A stretch of DNA of 64,000 bases, taken from NCBI GenBank assembly GCA_038501625.1, contig JAZAYU010000697.1:62001-126000 (forward strand), in the 5' to 3' direction. Of this stretch, positions 31,930 to 44,269 are shown piece after piece. The number at the start of each line of letters is the position of its first letter. Position 1 is the first letter of the stretch. The DNA comes from Corbicula japonica. Lineage: Eukaryota; Mollusca; Bivalvia; Venerida; Cyrenidae. The notes under the pieces were generated by a model, which saw only the letters and a program-made list of their open reading frames with translations, was not told the DNA's origin and did not search any database. A program made the position numbers and the translations under genes.

Positions 31930-33006
31930 TAAGGGCTTATCACACTCCTCCCAAGCATGTTCGTCGATAATAATTTTTTTTTCAAAATCTCAAGATTTGC
32001 AAAATGCCGCTAAATGAAACTTTTCACAAATGAATGTTACTTATGTATCTTTATTTTGAATATGCTAAGACACGTTAGAACAGTAAAGAAAAATAGAAAG
32101 ATCTACATATTTCCCCAACTTCTATTTACATAAATTCACAAAAAGTAAACAACACAAAACATCATTTCAAATGCCCACATGAGTAAAATGATACTGACAA
32201 CAATTTATTGTGTCCTGGTGACTTACATATGTACACTAACTCCGGCCGCTTAAAATCATACAGTATATTTAAACATGCGTTCGACTTAGAAACAGACTTA
32301 AAAATATTATCTGACGGTAAATTTGAAACTGCATTAACTAAATTCCGAATATCAGCCCATTACTTAATGATAGAAACCGGAAGATACGAAAGTTTAGATC
32401 AAAATCGAAGAATATGCAAGTCCTTTAGTATGGGTGTTTTAGAAAACGAATTTCATTTTTTTCTAGTTTGTCCTAATTACATAAATTTTAAATATTTAGC
32501 ACCATATTTTTGTCATTGGCCTACAATTAAAATATTCGAAATAATTATGTCATCCAAATCTAATAAAACAATGTTTAATTTGTCAAAATATATATACTTT
32601 GCTAACCAAATACGTGTATCATGATCTATATCTAATGTTACACATGTTGTTTACCAAATAACCATGCACTTTTTTCTCATGTGAACAGATGACAATACTG
32701 ATTTCTCTTTCAATAGTTGAAAGTTCTTTACAAAGAACATCATTTTCTTGTCAGTATCATTACACTCACGTAGAAATTTAAAAAAATATGTTTTTATTGC
32801 TTAGTTTTTGTGAATTTATGTAAATAGAATTTTAAGGAATTTTAGGTCTAGCTTTTTTCTTTACTTTTCTAACGTGTCTTATTGTATGCAAAATAAGTAA
32901 CATTCATTTGTGCAAAGTTTCATTGAACGACATTTAGCCATTATTGAGATTTTAATAATTTTCTTTTTATCGATAAACGTGCTTGGGAGGAGTGTGATAA
33001 GCCCTT
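31930..33006. mobile_element. inverted-repeat cassette carrying a LINE C-terminal ORF
   Basis: Arms 31930-32200 and 32735-33006 are reverse complements over ~270 bp (outer end AGGGCTTATCACACTCCTCC; inner end 'gatactgacaa'). TA dinucleotides flank the outer ends. The ~535 bp between the arms are almost entirely the ORF 32208-32624. This could be a MITE that captured a LINE 3' fragment, or a LINE insertion into the loop of a foldback element. Confidence 0.75.
32208..32627 (+). pseudogene. LINE reverse transcriptase C-terminal domain
   Basis: 138 codons with no internal stop. Key segments are TNSGRLKSYSIFKHAF, ALTKFRISAHYLMIETGRY, and ENEFHFFLVCPNY, followed by a NLSKYIYFANQIR tail. This is the terminal region that follows the RT domain in many invertebrate LINEs, with its 'E-x-E-FHF-x2-x-CP' box. 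The usual Cys pair before the box is only partly kept (RRICKS). No RT core is present. It differs from both other LINE tails in the window. Confidence 0.75.
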
Positions 33007-35053
33007 ACTAAAAGTCAAATGTTAGTGCATATCTTCGTTATAAGCGTACATTGTATAATAACTATAAGTTGCCTTTGCTAAGACAATTGTTCTATTGAAA
33101 CATCTTCTGAAGATGATACAAGAGAAGCCTGTTTGAGGCCGCTGCTATAAATTGCTTAAGTTTTGTCAGTTATGCCATGACATTGATTCATTTACTGGTA
33201 ACAATGTCGTATCTTGTATTTCTTTAATACAAAAGTTACTGTTTAATCATTTTTGGACAATTATTATTTAATTCAAACACGTTTACTTTTCTAAATAAAA
33301 AGCAGTACAAATATTTCATATCTTAATGTTGCTTTATGTTTTACTTTATTTTATGACTGCCTCAACATCTGAACACGTTGAAACTTATTATTATCACACG
33401 GCTTATGTCCACCCTTTTTAAAAGACCAGACAATATGTAGTCAATCATTCTAAACGCAATGGTTGGCAATCATTCTATGAACAATGGGGTCCTACCGATA
33501 TACAGAGTTATCTCAATAGTCTGTCTTAAATTACCTCCCTTTGTGACGCGCACCTGTCACTGGGTAGTTCCGGTCTCAGATTGACAATTAAAACAGGCAT
33601 ACAGTAGTCATCCGTGGTCTTTTCAAATTCGTTTTAATATGGTCTGGTTGGTCAGAGATCAGCACGATGTATACAAACTTTTGTTTATAATCATTGAATG
33701 GAATAAATAGATAGTTTTTATAGTACAGCGCGTAATATTTAAATTTTCTCTTCTAAACATGTTAATACGTTGGAGAGGTTTTTGTTTAAATCGTTATGTT
33801 CAACCCCTTCGGTAAATAATAAAAAATACGCATTTCCTACGCTCAAAAATTGCAGATTTGAGGAAAAGAAAAGATAGAAACCCTTAAAAAATTTACAACA
33901 CATGATGTAAAATAAAGTTTGATGTCCGCCGACGAAACACTCGTTTAAAAGATTTTTTTAATAACTGAACCATTTCCTACAAATTGAATGCACAACATTC
34001 GGTTAAAAGACTTGTGCCATGTTCGAATTGGCGTATTTGTCAATATGCTGCATTTTTTCTCCAAAAAGTTCTTTCTTATTCCTATACAATTTAGAACATA
34101 TTCAAACAATGTTTCATAATGTTTTCATGTTTTTCTCTTTATTTCTGAAATTTTTAAGTTCATTTAGTTTTACAATCAATTTTAATTCAATATATGTTTT
34201 GGTAAAACTTTCCTAATGACTATTTTATTTCATTCAGTTCGGTGCTCTTTTAGTTTCCAATATCAAATAATCAATGTCTCTGGACTCAAACAACATTATG
34301 ACAATTAATAAGAATATTTAATCTCTAGTCAGTTTCTTAAAACAATACGTTTACCCCTACAAGCAACGTTTTCAACCTCTTACAAATCTACAACTTAACT
34401 TCAAAAGGCCTTTATCACACCTCTGGCTGGTAAAACCCAGTCTTGCTTATTAGATTACGTAACATAGTCATAAAACACCAGGCCCTTTTCTTAAGAAGTA
34501 TTGTTTGCATGACTTAACGGTGATTAGCTGAATACTTAAGTGAATGTTTTAAAAAAGCTATAATTTCCATGTCAGCCAATAAATAAATTTTCATAAAGGA
34601 TAAGTGCAGTTACGTTATGGTAGGTAAAGTTGCATATAGTTATTAACTTAAAATCAATTTACAAAGATGATTGTTATTCCTTATATTCCTGTTTCACTTT
34701 TTTTGTTAATCCGACAATGCATTTTAACTTTAAAAGCACTTTGAGACTTTTATCTACACTTCTAACGCTACGCTTTATTCCCACTTCTAAACCGGAACTA
34801 CCCAATCAGCAAGGGAAACCACTCTCAATGGGAGGAAACTCTGGATATCGTAGGCCCCCATTAAAATTGTAAAAGTTTTCTATTATGAACCCAAACACCG
34901 GTCATGCTTAACAAATAAAATAATCTAAAGTGTATAACTTTCCAAAATTAATAAATAACAGAGAACATAAGATCTTTAACGTTCACGATTTTTTTAGAAT
35001 TATTTGATTGTTTGCCATTCTTCCTTTAAATAGATTAACATGTTATTCTTCAG
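33007..35053. other. no gene recognised upstream of the Roc-COR gene
   Basis: 2 kb of AT-rich sequence. Any upstream exons and the promoter of the Roc-COR-Death gene should lie here, but none can be identified. Short frames at 34019-34216 and 34630-34872 look non-coding. Confidence 0.35.
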
Positions 35054-35105
35054 GAAATGAAGGACACACTAAAACATTTGGCAGATTTTCCACATTTAGA
35101 TCAAG
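35054..35105 (+). CDS. Roc-COR-Death gene, upstream exon
   Basis: Acceptor 'ttcttcag|' and donor 'tcaag|gtaaag'. It encodes MKDTLKHLADFPHLDQ, and the leftover G joins with the first two bases of the next exon. Confidence 0.65.
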
Positions 35106-37925
35106 GTAAAGATAACATTTTTCAAGATAAATTGATAAATACAATATGTACTAAGAAGTTATTTTATAGTTGTTGTATGTTAGAGAAACACAAAAGCGGT
35201 GAACTCCCTTTAATCGTTGATCCCATTTATCCACACTTTCCAACTGTACACTACGTATTAACAGTTTGAAACTATTTTGATAAAAAGATGTATCTTTGTT
35301 GTTAACTTCTGTATTTTGTTCTCAGGAATCTTTATTTTTCTTGTTTCAAGCTGTATTGTTTTAACTTAGTTCTTGTTTAAATATCTTAAGCATCAATCCG
35401 ACTAGCACCAGATTCCAGGTTTAATTATCAATAATGCTAATTATCGTTTGACTCCACATATAAGGCTTTTTTCAGTTCCGGATGCATTTGAAAATGATCC
35501 GATGGCTATGGAACTGTTTGAAAGGGCTCTACGAGATGGGAAAGAAAATGACATATTTCGTCGGGTGAACATCGTTGGAAATTACAAGCAGGGAAAAACT
35601 TCCTTACTGTGCCAACTTCTGAATCAGAGTACGGACGGTGTGACAAGTACCAATGGAGTAGTTGTTAAAAAATGTTACTGTTTCAAATCTTGTGACGGAG
35701 AGGTAGTTTTTGAATCGAAAGAAACAGATGATCTTTTCATCAAACGTCTTGCTGTTATTGCTGTGCGTCAGAAAGAAGTTGAACAACAATTACAAGATGT
35801 TAGTTACCCTTTAAACATGGATGACAACTTAAACGGTGAACAAAACGATTCAAGTGACTTAAACGCAGGAGCAATGTTTGCAAATAGTCATCCAAGTATT
35901 CAAGATCAACGCAGAACTCAAATCGCTCACACTTTGAAAGGAAGTACTGATCAAGATTCGCTAAAACCAAAAAGTCACGATATTTTTCTGATAAACGAAG
36001 AAAAGAAAAAATTCGTCTCGAAAGTACGAACTCAGTCTCTTGGTGCACAAAATGAGGAATTACAAGCGGCAATAAGCTTTTGGGATTTTGGAGGACAGTT
36101 TGTTTTTTACGCAACCCATGCGCTTTTTCACAGTAGAAAAGCAGTGTATTTACTAGTTTTTGATATGACAATTCCTCTTAATCAGGTTATAGATGATGAT
36201 GAATATCCCATTAAAGGGGAAAAGAAATCAATGCGGTATTATCTCGAATTTTGGTTGAATTCGATACACTCATTTGTCGGCTCAGAAGATGGATCTAAAC
36301 CCGTTGTTGTTCTTGTCGGAACACATGCAGATCAGATTAATATTGAAACGAAAGATAAATATATAGCAGAAGTAAGGGGAATATTCAAAGAATTAGGTGT
36401 TATCTCTCACATTTATGCGGTCGACTTTGCAGTAGATAATACTATATTCCCTTACGACCCAGAGGTAGTCGCTTTAAGACAAAAGTTATGGGAATTAACG
36501 GAAGATTCATGCAAAAGTATTGAAATTCCAGCAAAATGGATTCAACTTGAAAAACAGTTGGACAAGAAAAGAAATGAGAAAATAATTCGTTTAAGTGAAG
36601 TTCAGCAGATTGATTCTACAAGCTCGATTTCCTTGAATGATATCGAACAAATAAAGCTGTTCTTGAGATATCATCACGAAAAGGGAACTTATATCTACTT
36701 TGATGAGCCAGGTTTAAGTAATTATATTATTTTAGACCCACAATTCCTTGTTGATGCATTCAAGAGTATCATAACATGTGAACGTTTCTTCACAAATTAC
36801 CCGGAAGTAGCTCCATTGTGGACAAAATTACAGTCACAAGCCAGGCTGGAGCAAACCTTGATCGATATACAGTGGAGCAAAGACAAAAACAATATGTTCA
36901 TGATTCACAAAGATGTTTTAATGTGTTTTCTCATTAAGCATCATATAATCTCTGAAGCCACACGTTACGATGAAGATTCCAATAAAACTGAACGTCTCGG
37001 TTGGTATGTTGTGCCAAGTCTGCTACGAGAAATTACAGAGGAAGACAAAAAACGAGCAGAAGAGTTTGTAAAGCCTAAGCAAAAAACGGCCCTTAAGTTT
37101 GTTATGAAATTCAAAATCTCGACAATTGTTCAGTTGGTATTCCATCGTTTGCTGGCAGCAATAATAGATAAATGGTCAGTTGTAGAATTAAAAGCAAAGC
37201 CTACGGATAGGCAAAAGAGAACAATGATGTTTCAAAATCTCTGCATAATAAACCTGCCGGAGCACCATGCTGGTATAGCAGAATTGAAAGATAATTCCAT
37301 TGAGCTTTCAGTGATAAACATGTGTTCTTCTACTTCCAGAATGATATGCGAGCAAGCAAGCCGATTTCGGAGATTTTCAGAGTCTGTCGTGACCAATGAA
37401 TTTCGAAAATTCAAACGACATGAAGATATGTCCAAGCCATACTCTATTCTTTTCAGATGCAATGATTTCTGTCACGGACTTTATGGCAGTTTGGAAACTC
37501 TTCAAACACAAGATCTTGATAAAGGCACGCATGTTCCCTGTCCGGATCATGACACACATAATGACATTAAAACGAAAACGGCAAAAGATGAATGGTTCCC
37601 CCGAATTCAGAAGTCAGTCCCCGGAGATGACTTTCACTTGACAGACAGAATGTTCGGCACTTTGGCTCAAATGATCGGTAAAAATTGGCAATTTTTAGGT
37701 TTGGCACTAGGGCTCAGCCAAGTAGATATTGATCACCTAGAGGAGGAAAATAGAAATAACATCGTTGTGAAAATATACAAAATGCTATTAAAATGGAAAG
37801 TCACATCTGAAACCCCAACATTCAATAAGCTACTTGCTGCCATGCAAAAGTGTGCTAATGTTAATTTTGACTGGGACAGACTTGAAAACTTCCGAGACGA
37901 CATCCTTGGATCAATACATCAATAA
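35054..37925 (+). CDS. Roc-COR-Death domain protein
   Basis: Two exons, 35054-35105 and 35419-37925, join in phase 1 through good GT-AG sites. The long exon (825 residues from 35448) begins with a Roc GTPase domain: P-loop GNYKQGKT (44-51), WDFGGQ (212-217) and GTHAD (291-295). A COR-like region follows (~395-640, with FLRYHHEKGTYIYF and YIILDPQFLVDAF), then a Cys/His cluster (671-703), and a C-terminal Death domain (~731-805, LAQMIGKNWQFLGLALGL). Proteins of this architecture belong to the ROCO family, are numerous in molluscs, and act as GTP-regulated signalling platforms; Death domains recruit partners in apoptosis or immunity. An unusually long insert (~150 residues) separates P-loop and WDFGGQ. 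No LRR or kinase is present in this stretch. ATG 35057 could be the start, but upstream exons may exist. Confidence 0.85.
35419..37925 (+). CDS. Roc-COR-Death gene, main exon
   Basis: Acceptor 'gattccag|gttta'. It stays open without a break for 2.5 kb to TAA at 37923-37925, which by itself is strong evidence for a functional gene among so many decayed sequences. Confidence 0.9.
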
Positions 37926-38440
37926 CATGTATAATGTGCATAATGTTTTTAAAGAAATTTGAAAATTTAAAAGCTAGAATCATGAAAAACCTCCTTTCAG
38001 TACATTTAGAAGTTAGCAAAGACAAGGATGGTGATCGGGAAAGAATATTTTTCTAAACATTTAACAATCTGCAATCTGGAATTGCAGTATACATAGTGTA
38101 AGAAGCTTAGTGTCTGTGTCGTACTTCAATAACTTCTGCATAAATTCAAAAACGTTCACAGAACATCATGAAATTAAATCAAGAACGCTTCTATCAATGA
38201 TGAATGCAAACAAAATATTATGTATAGCTTAGGTTTTGTTGTGTTCACTTGCGTGGTGAAATATGCGTACCTATTTCTTCTATTCCAATAGCAAAACTAT
38301 CGTTAAAATTGAAGACTGCTTTTAGTTGAAGATGCCTAAAACTAAAAACCCAATGTTTTTTAGTGGTGATATAGGGATGAATTTATAAAAAAAAACTCCA
38401 ACTTGTTTCGGGCTTTAACTGATTTTGTCAATCTGTTATT
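37926..38440. other. 3' flank of the Roc-COR gene
   Basis: AT-rich; no clear canonical AATAAA near the stop and no recognised repeat. Confidence 0.35.
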
Positions 38441-38443
38441 AAT

Positions 38444-39593
38444 CCGGTGTAACGTTGTAAACTGACCCCATAGAAAAATGACAGTCGTTATTTTTGTGTT
38501 GCATCACTTCAGTTAGGACTAAGAGTAACTGTAACAGAATAACGATCTCGTGGTAATCTTTCTAAGAAAAATAACCCATTTTCTGTGAAATACTAACTTA
38601 GTGAAATGATCCCGATTATAACTCGATTTCCTAATGGACTACTAACGGAGTGTTAACGGTGGTAACCTAAGAAATCATTCTATATACTTGTGTTTGGTAG
38701 TTGTTTGCCTCATTAGTACTAGATTTTACAGACTCTACATGAATAAGTTTCAAAGCTGGGTTAGATATCATCAAGAAAAATCATGTGCCCTATGTTTGGC
38801 CAAGATTGCGTCAAAATATATATACAAAATACCAAACGTAACAAATGGGCCATATGTATTTATGCATAGATATAAATATAGAAAAGAAAAGAGTAACAAA
38901 GGGCCATAACTCCCGAACAAGGTGGATAAAATTCAAAATTTTTCTTTCTGCACAACAAGGCATTGGTAGTAGTAATCCCTAAAAGTTTAAATCAGTTAAG
39001 TTGGCAGCGGTGGTCCAGTGGTAGAGCGCTCGTTTAGGGATCGAGGGGTCCCTGGTTCGAGCCTCAGTCCGGCCGCTAATTTCCTTAAGCAAGAAATTAA
39101 GCCTTCATTGCTTCTCTCCACCCAGGTGTATAAATGGGTACCTGTGAGGAATATAAGCCAATGTTCCGTGGCTGCCTACGGCGCCGACTGTTAACGGACG
39201 ACTTATATCCAGTGATCGGGGGGTAAATGTGAAAGTCGGTTGAAAACGTCAGTAATAACAGACTATAAACCTATACCTTTACCTTTAAATCAGCTCCGTT
39301 CAATAATCAATAAATAGTTGCGGTCACAATAAATGTTGCGCGTACTCACGTCAATACCAAATTCTCCCAATATGCCTACTGGTAGCGATAATTATGTGGT
39401 TCGTTTACATGTACCTTAGTTGCGTTAGGGATTAGCTTAGAGGTGTCGTTTTTCTTTAGGGGGTCACAATTCTATGCGAGGGTCACTTTTTCAACGTGTA
39501 GGGGAGTCATAATATTATGACTGCAGAGTCACAATTATATAAAATAATGAGGGGTCGTTATTCTATGGGGGTTAGTTTACAACGTTACACCGG
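38444..39593. mobile_element. TIR element with nested SINE
   Basis: CCGGTGTAACGTTGTAAACT at 38444 is inverted at 39574-39593, and the similarity extends ~45 bp ('gacccc.atagaa'). No convincing target duplication is seen. The interior has no ORF of note. A phrase 'gggccataactcccgaacaa' (38901) belongs to a repeat common in molluscs. Confidence 0.6.
38996..39283 (+). mobile_element. tRNA-derived SINE
   Basis: A tRNA-like head with A box (tggtccagtggtagagcgc, ~39011) and B box (ggttcgagcc, 39054-39063) is followed by a conserved-looking body ('aggtgtataaatgggtacct') and a tail ending 'cctttacc'. It is flanked by the 10-bp duplication TTTAAATCAG at 38986-38995 and 39284-39293. The body resembles molluscan V-domain/RUDI-type or related SINEs, but the family cannot be fixed by eye. 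Confidence 0.85.
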
Positions 39594-40608
39594 CACAAGT
39601 GTTTATGTCACTTTAAGTTGGAGTATAGCGTGATTCTAGTGTATAAAAGAAGCCTATACAAGCACCAGGCTCTAGTTTTATTATGAATATGACTTGACAC
39701 ATGTAATCACCAAAATAAGACAATTAAATGTCTAACACTAAACAGTGATCCCGATACAAGTGTGCATTTTATCAACATCACCTTATTTAATTAACTATAA
39801 GTTGGTTTGACATTGAAAACAATTTTTATATGGAACATATGATCAAATGTTTTGAAAAAAAAAAACACTTTTCGACAAATAGATAATATTTTATGAAATT
39901 GATTAGATTAATTTCAGTTGTAATTAATTAATTTATGTTTTACAAAACTGTATAACCAAGCAGTTTACATTTTATTTTAGCTTTAGTTTTTATCTTCAAT
40001 GATCAGTCTAGTTACCGTTGATCGCCGCGGAAGCGAGGACGAGATAATGTGACTTAAATATCTTAATATCTTAATTATAATATGTAAAATGTGTATAAAT
40101 TAGCGGACTTTTTCAGCAAACTTGATTGAGCAAAATAAAATTTAAAACACAACAACAAAAGCACATAAACTTACTCCAAATTTACTGGTTTTATTGAGAA
40201 AATCACTTGTAGCCTTTCAAAATATTACAAATGCACTTGTGAATAAATTTCTTTTACCATCTGCTGTTTTTCATTTTGCATGCGTTTGTTTTGTTGATTT
40301 ATACTTTCTTTGTGTTTTGTTGTAATCAAGGTTTATGTATTGCTTTTCGTTGCTTTACTAGTTTGGAGTTTTGAGTTTTGCTTATTTGAATTTCGGCCTT
40401 ACACTTTGATGCGCGCACTAATTGAATATGCTTTGAAACGAATGACATTTTTCTTTGTACAGATATACCTTAGCGAGTGTTAATTTGTACCGATTTGCAC
40501 TTTTACTTAATCCAAATTCTAAGTTGAGAACTACAATAAATATCATCAAGACAATAACTTTACCAAATAGATTTAGTAGATGGGTAGGGTGGCGGTCAGA
40601 TTTTTCTC
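39594..40608. other. no gene seen
   Basis: AT-rich intergenic sequence without recognised features. Confidence 0.35.
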
Positions 40609-40729
40609 CCCTACTTCCGATGCGTGTAACCTCCCTCCAGACTAGTCGCTTTACGCGTAACGGTCCAAAAGATCTGCCTGACTCTTAGCGACTAGTCTGG
40701 ATGGAGGTGACACGCATTTGATGTAGGGG
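40609..40729. repeat. long hairpin (42-bp arms)
   Basis: 40609-40650 ('...cctccagactagtcgct') pairs with 40686-40729 ('agcgactagtctgga...') with about six mismatches around a 35-base loop. Its GC content is well above the surroundings. It could be a foldback MITE remnant or a transcribed hairpin. Confidence 0.85.
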
Positions 40730-42337
40730 CTCAGAGTTATGGCACCTTATGTATTTCAGTACAATACAATTACCATGTAATATTGTGTTGCACATTACTC
40801 CTAAACTATATTTAATGTAGCTAAAATCATAAAACTGTTAGTGTATTGACCATCATGCGTACCAGTAGTAGTACGTGTGAGGTAACCCTGATTGTCAGTT
40901 ACGTGTACTGTGACCGCAATATTGGCTTTTCTGACAATGAAAACTGAGGGTGGGGGATTTGTGTCCTATTGACACATCTTTAGTCTCTAATTATGATAAA
41001 ATTAGGGTTTTAAGTAGGGATGTGACCTGCAACGCCGTTGGAGTTCAGTTCGACGCTCTGATGGGTAATTCGTTGCGGTTTTGTTTAGTCACGTGCAGCA
41101 TGTTTTATTTGAAGAAATTTGGACAAACGGCATCAACATCTTAGAACTCATTATAAAAAATGAAAAAGAATTTGACCGCAGATTAATAAATGTCATAAAT
41201 ATCGTGAATCATAAGGCATTTCAAAACCGTAAAATGACTGGATGTTTCAGAATAACGGGCTTAATGTTTCAAATTTCTGTTTCGGGTAGTGTCACTTTTT
41301 GCAAGTAATGTCAAGGCATCAGTTAGTTGAACGAATTTTGATCCCTATTAACCACATCCTGGTACCGGCTCTCCCAAGTACAGTTGGCACTCCCATATAC
41401 AGCTCACGGTAAATAATTTTAGAGGAAAGGTGGTGTAAGTATTTCGTTTATATCTGCGGAAATTCAAAACCTTCTAGAAAGTGAAACATATCAGTGCTCT
41501 GGTGAATAAATAATGACTATGTTCTGCAAGTGTCACAACATTTCATCTTGAAATAAACAAACTACGGCGAGTAAAACGCGAAAGTTTGACTCAATGTTGT
41601 CAAATGTCAAAATAAATCGTAAAATACTCAGTAAATACTGCAAATCTATTCATTTCTGATACAGTATCGTATAGTCCTGTCTCCCTACAAAAACCAGTTC
41701 AAATTCCAAGCCTTGATCTGTTTTATTTAATGAATGACACGTTTTTAAAGATAGTCGGTGGTTTCAAAACGGCACTCCCATCGCACAGGTGTCGAAATGT
41801 TTGGCACTCACCAAGTACAGCTACCGAAAAGTCGTCAAAAATTGAAGAAATGGTTAGTAATTAAGTTTTAGTATATGTGGGAGGTCGAAATACTCAAAGC
41901 AAATATAAATAATTACTATAAATAACAAATAAGATCCAGACGTATTTCGGGGCATAAATGGATTCAGGAACTTACCAACTTCGTTTAAACGATAACATTT
42001 ATCAGGAAGGCAGCGTTTAAAAATCCTGATTTTGACATATTATATTTGCTTGAAAAACAAAACTGAAAATCAAGGTCATACGGGATAAGAAATATTCAAA
42101 TGTTCAAATCATGACATTTAAATTATTTCAAAACAATCTGGTAGACAAGCTATCCTTTTACGGTTGGATTCTCTTTCTATACCAAGTCTATAACCTAATA
42201 TTATATCTGTTTCTTTTGTCCCTACCTTCGTATTCTTGCTGATTTGACACCAGGGCTCTGGTCTCTGTGAGGTCATTGAGTGCCCACCTTTTTGCTTTGA
42301 CAATGGTTTAAGCGTCTTATGTTTTATATGTTTGTTT
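40730..42337. other. no gene seen
   Basis: Intergenic. Two similar phrases 'ggcactcccat' occur with 'aagtacag' at 41375 and 41770, which may be relics of one repeat. Short frames only. Confidence 0.35.
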
Positions 42338-42345
42338 CTTTTCAT

Positions 42346-43628
42346 AATGGATGTCAATGAGTAGTAAAATTGGTACTCGAGTACTCGGATAATCTTCCGA
42401 AAGATTATAACCGATATTGGAAGATATCAAAAATTTAAGGGGTCGCAAACATTGCAAATGGCGAAATTCAAGGAAAACTTTCTACTTTCGGTTTGAAGTA
42501 GAACTCGGAAGTAAGTTTTCCTTGAATTTCTTGAAAACCCTAACATTATTTTGACGAATTGGCACTAAACATTGTAGACCAGCATATACTTATTTCAGGT
42601 ATGAGTTGCTTTGGTATATTGTCCCTGAGTTTTCATGCAAACGTTTTTTCTTTTGTTTTAGTATGTACTTGGTAATTAGAACAAAGACAAAATTGAGCTT
42701 GCAAACATTAACTACATCCTTAGCTAAATACATTTCTTTACTAAAATCTAGGTGGCAATCAGTATTTCACCCAAAATTCATTTTTGAAATTTTAGCCAGT
42801 TTTCGCCATTTGCAATGTAATGCGACCTCTTAATGCATGTTCAGTTTTTGTTACGAAATATGGAAGTTACTCTGAATTTATGTACCACATATCCCATATA
42901 AGCCATAATAAAATGAAAAAGAACATTAGGTATAATTTTTCACGTGTGTGTTTTTATTAGTTTATTTTTAAAATAAATAAATAAAAAGTGCCCGAGTTAC
43001 GGCAGTGTTGGTAAGAAAGTTTACAGATATACGGTGGACATAATAATGTCATGCCGTGAATTAATCAAATCAATAAATCGTACTTAACAAAAAAATCATA
43101 ACTGAAACCCAATCATCTCTTCTTGGATCTCCGCTTTTCGGGGTATTGTCTTAGATTCCTATTTCAACCCTACATGGTAGTTCCCGCCATGTAGGCTAGT
43201 TCTGAACTACATACTGACAGTCAAGATGGTATTTTATTAAGTACACGCTAACCAATCAATTATTATAGTGAAAGGTCCTGATTTTCAAATAGTCATTCTG
43301 GTAGCGTCAAACAAAAGATCTGTGCTATCAAAATACTGCTAATTTCCATAAGTGAAAAGTGCAAATTGGGACCAAGATTTGACATTAATTTTTGAAATTT
43401 AACAACAATTTCAAAGCGGTAATTTTGTCACCTGTGTTGACTAAATGTGTCGCAAATTGTGCCCTATCGGCACTTTTCCAGTTCTTTATCATCTAATATC
43501 AAACGAATCTTGAACAAAAAGGGATTTCATTTTTGTATGAAAATATATTTTTTTATCCGAGTACTCGAGTAGTAGATTTAGACGATCGACCGAAGACTCG
43601 GTTACGCGATTACTCGTTGCCATCCCTA
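42346..43628. mobile_element. non-autonomous hAT element
   Basis: Ends AATGGATGTCAATGAGTA (42346) and ACTCGTTGCCATCCCTA (ending 43628) are imperfect inverted repeats of hAT type, with 'gtactcgagtactcgg' blocks just inside both ends. A perfect 8-bp target duplication CTTTTCAT lies at 42338-42345 and 43629-43636. No transposase frame is present in the 1283 bp. Confidence 0.88.
42439..42829. mobile_element. TTAA-flanked MITE nested in the hAT element
   Basis: GGGGTCGCAAACATTGCAAA (42439) is inverted at ~42805-42829 (TTTGCAATGTAATGCGACCTC), through 'atggcgaaa'. TTAA lies at both outer edges (42435-42438 and 42830-42833), the target of piggyBac-type elements. A second small inverted pair, 'ttcaaggaaaact' / 'agttttccttgaa', lies inside at 42469-42530. 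Confidence 0.65.
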
Positions 43629-43677
43629 CTTTTCATGCAACATTGTCGAGTCTGTTCATACGAGAACCTGTTGGGGC

Positions 43678-43925
43678 AAGTGTAAGGTTGGTGCACTGTA
43701 GAAACTGGTTTAAACCATATAGTGGAAAATTGTTTCTGTCACTGACCGTTCCAAGTAAGTAACACTCGGGTTCTCAATGTCGTTTGTGGTGTCTTTTTCG
43801 AAATTGATCCCTTTGTTACACATGTTCTTTTTTTCCTCTCTACTATGGCTGTGTAGGTATGCTGTGTCTGCTGGATGTGTATATTCCTGATATACATATT
43901 TCACTTTTTTCTATCTAAATCTTTC
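43678..43925 (+). repeat. dispersed repeat A, full copy
   Basis: Starts 'aagtgtaaggttggtgcact' and matches 17098-17345. Confidence 0.8.
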
Positions 43926-44269
43926 TAGAAAAAAATGTTTTCGTAACTGCTAAGGTAAATAATAAAATGGTTACTTTGATGTTAATATATAATTTTTAGT
44001 TGGTGATGCCCCACGTGCAACATTCCTTTGGGTTTTTAATTACGCAGCTTGTTCTTTAGGGCTTAAAACAATGTTAAAGATATTAATGAACGTAATATTT
44101 GCTTAACGGAAATAATTCAAACAGGGTAATCGGTACCTCAGTAAAAAAGTGTTTAAAGGCCATTAGCCTCTTGTGTATTTATATGTTTGTGTGCTTTTGC
44201 ATAAACATTGAGTTAATGGTTGAGTTGAAGCTAATTCACGAAGACAGCTTTAACTGGACTTGTTTGATC

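Noticed and set aside
35604..37641. Other-frame ORFs overlapping the Roc-COR gene
   Set aside because: They overlap a long, domain-bearing frame and have no independent support.
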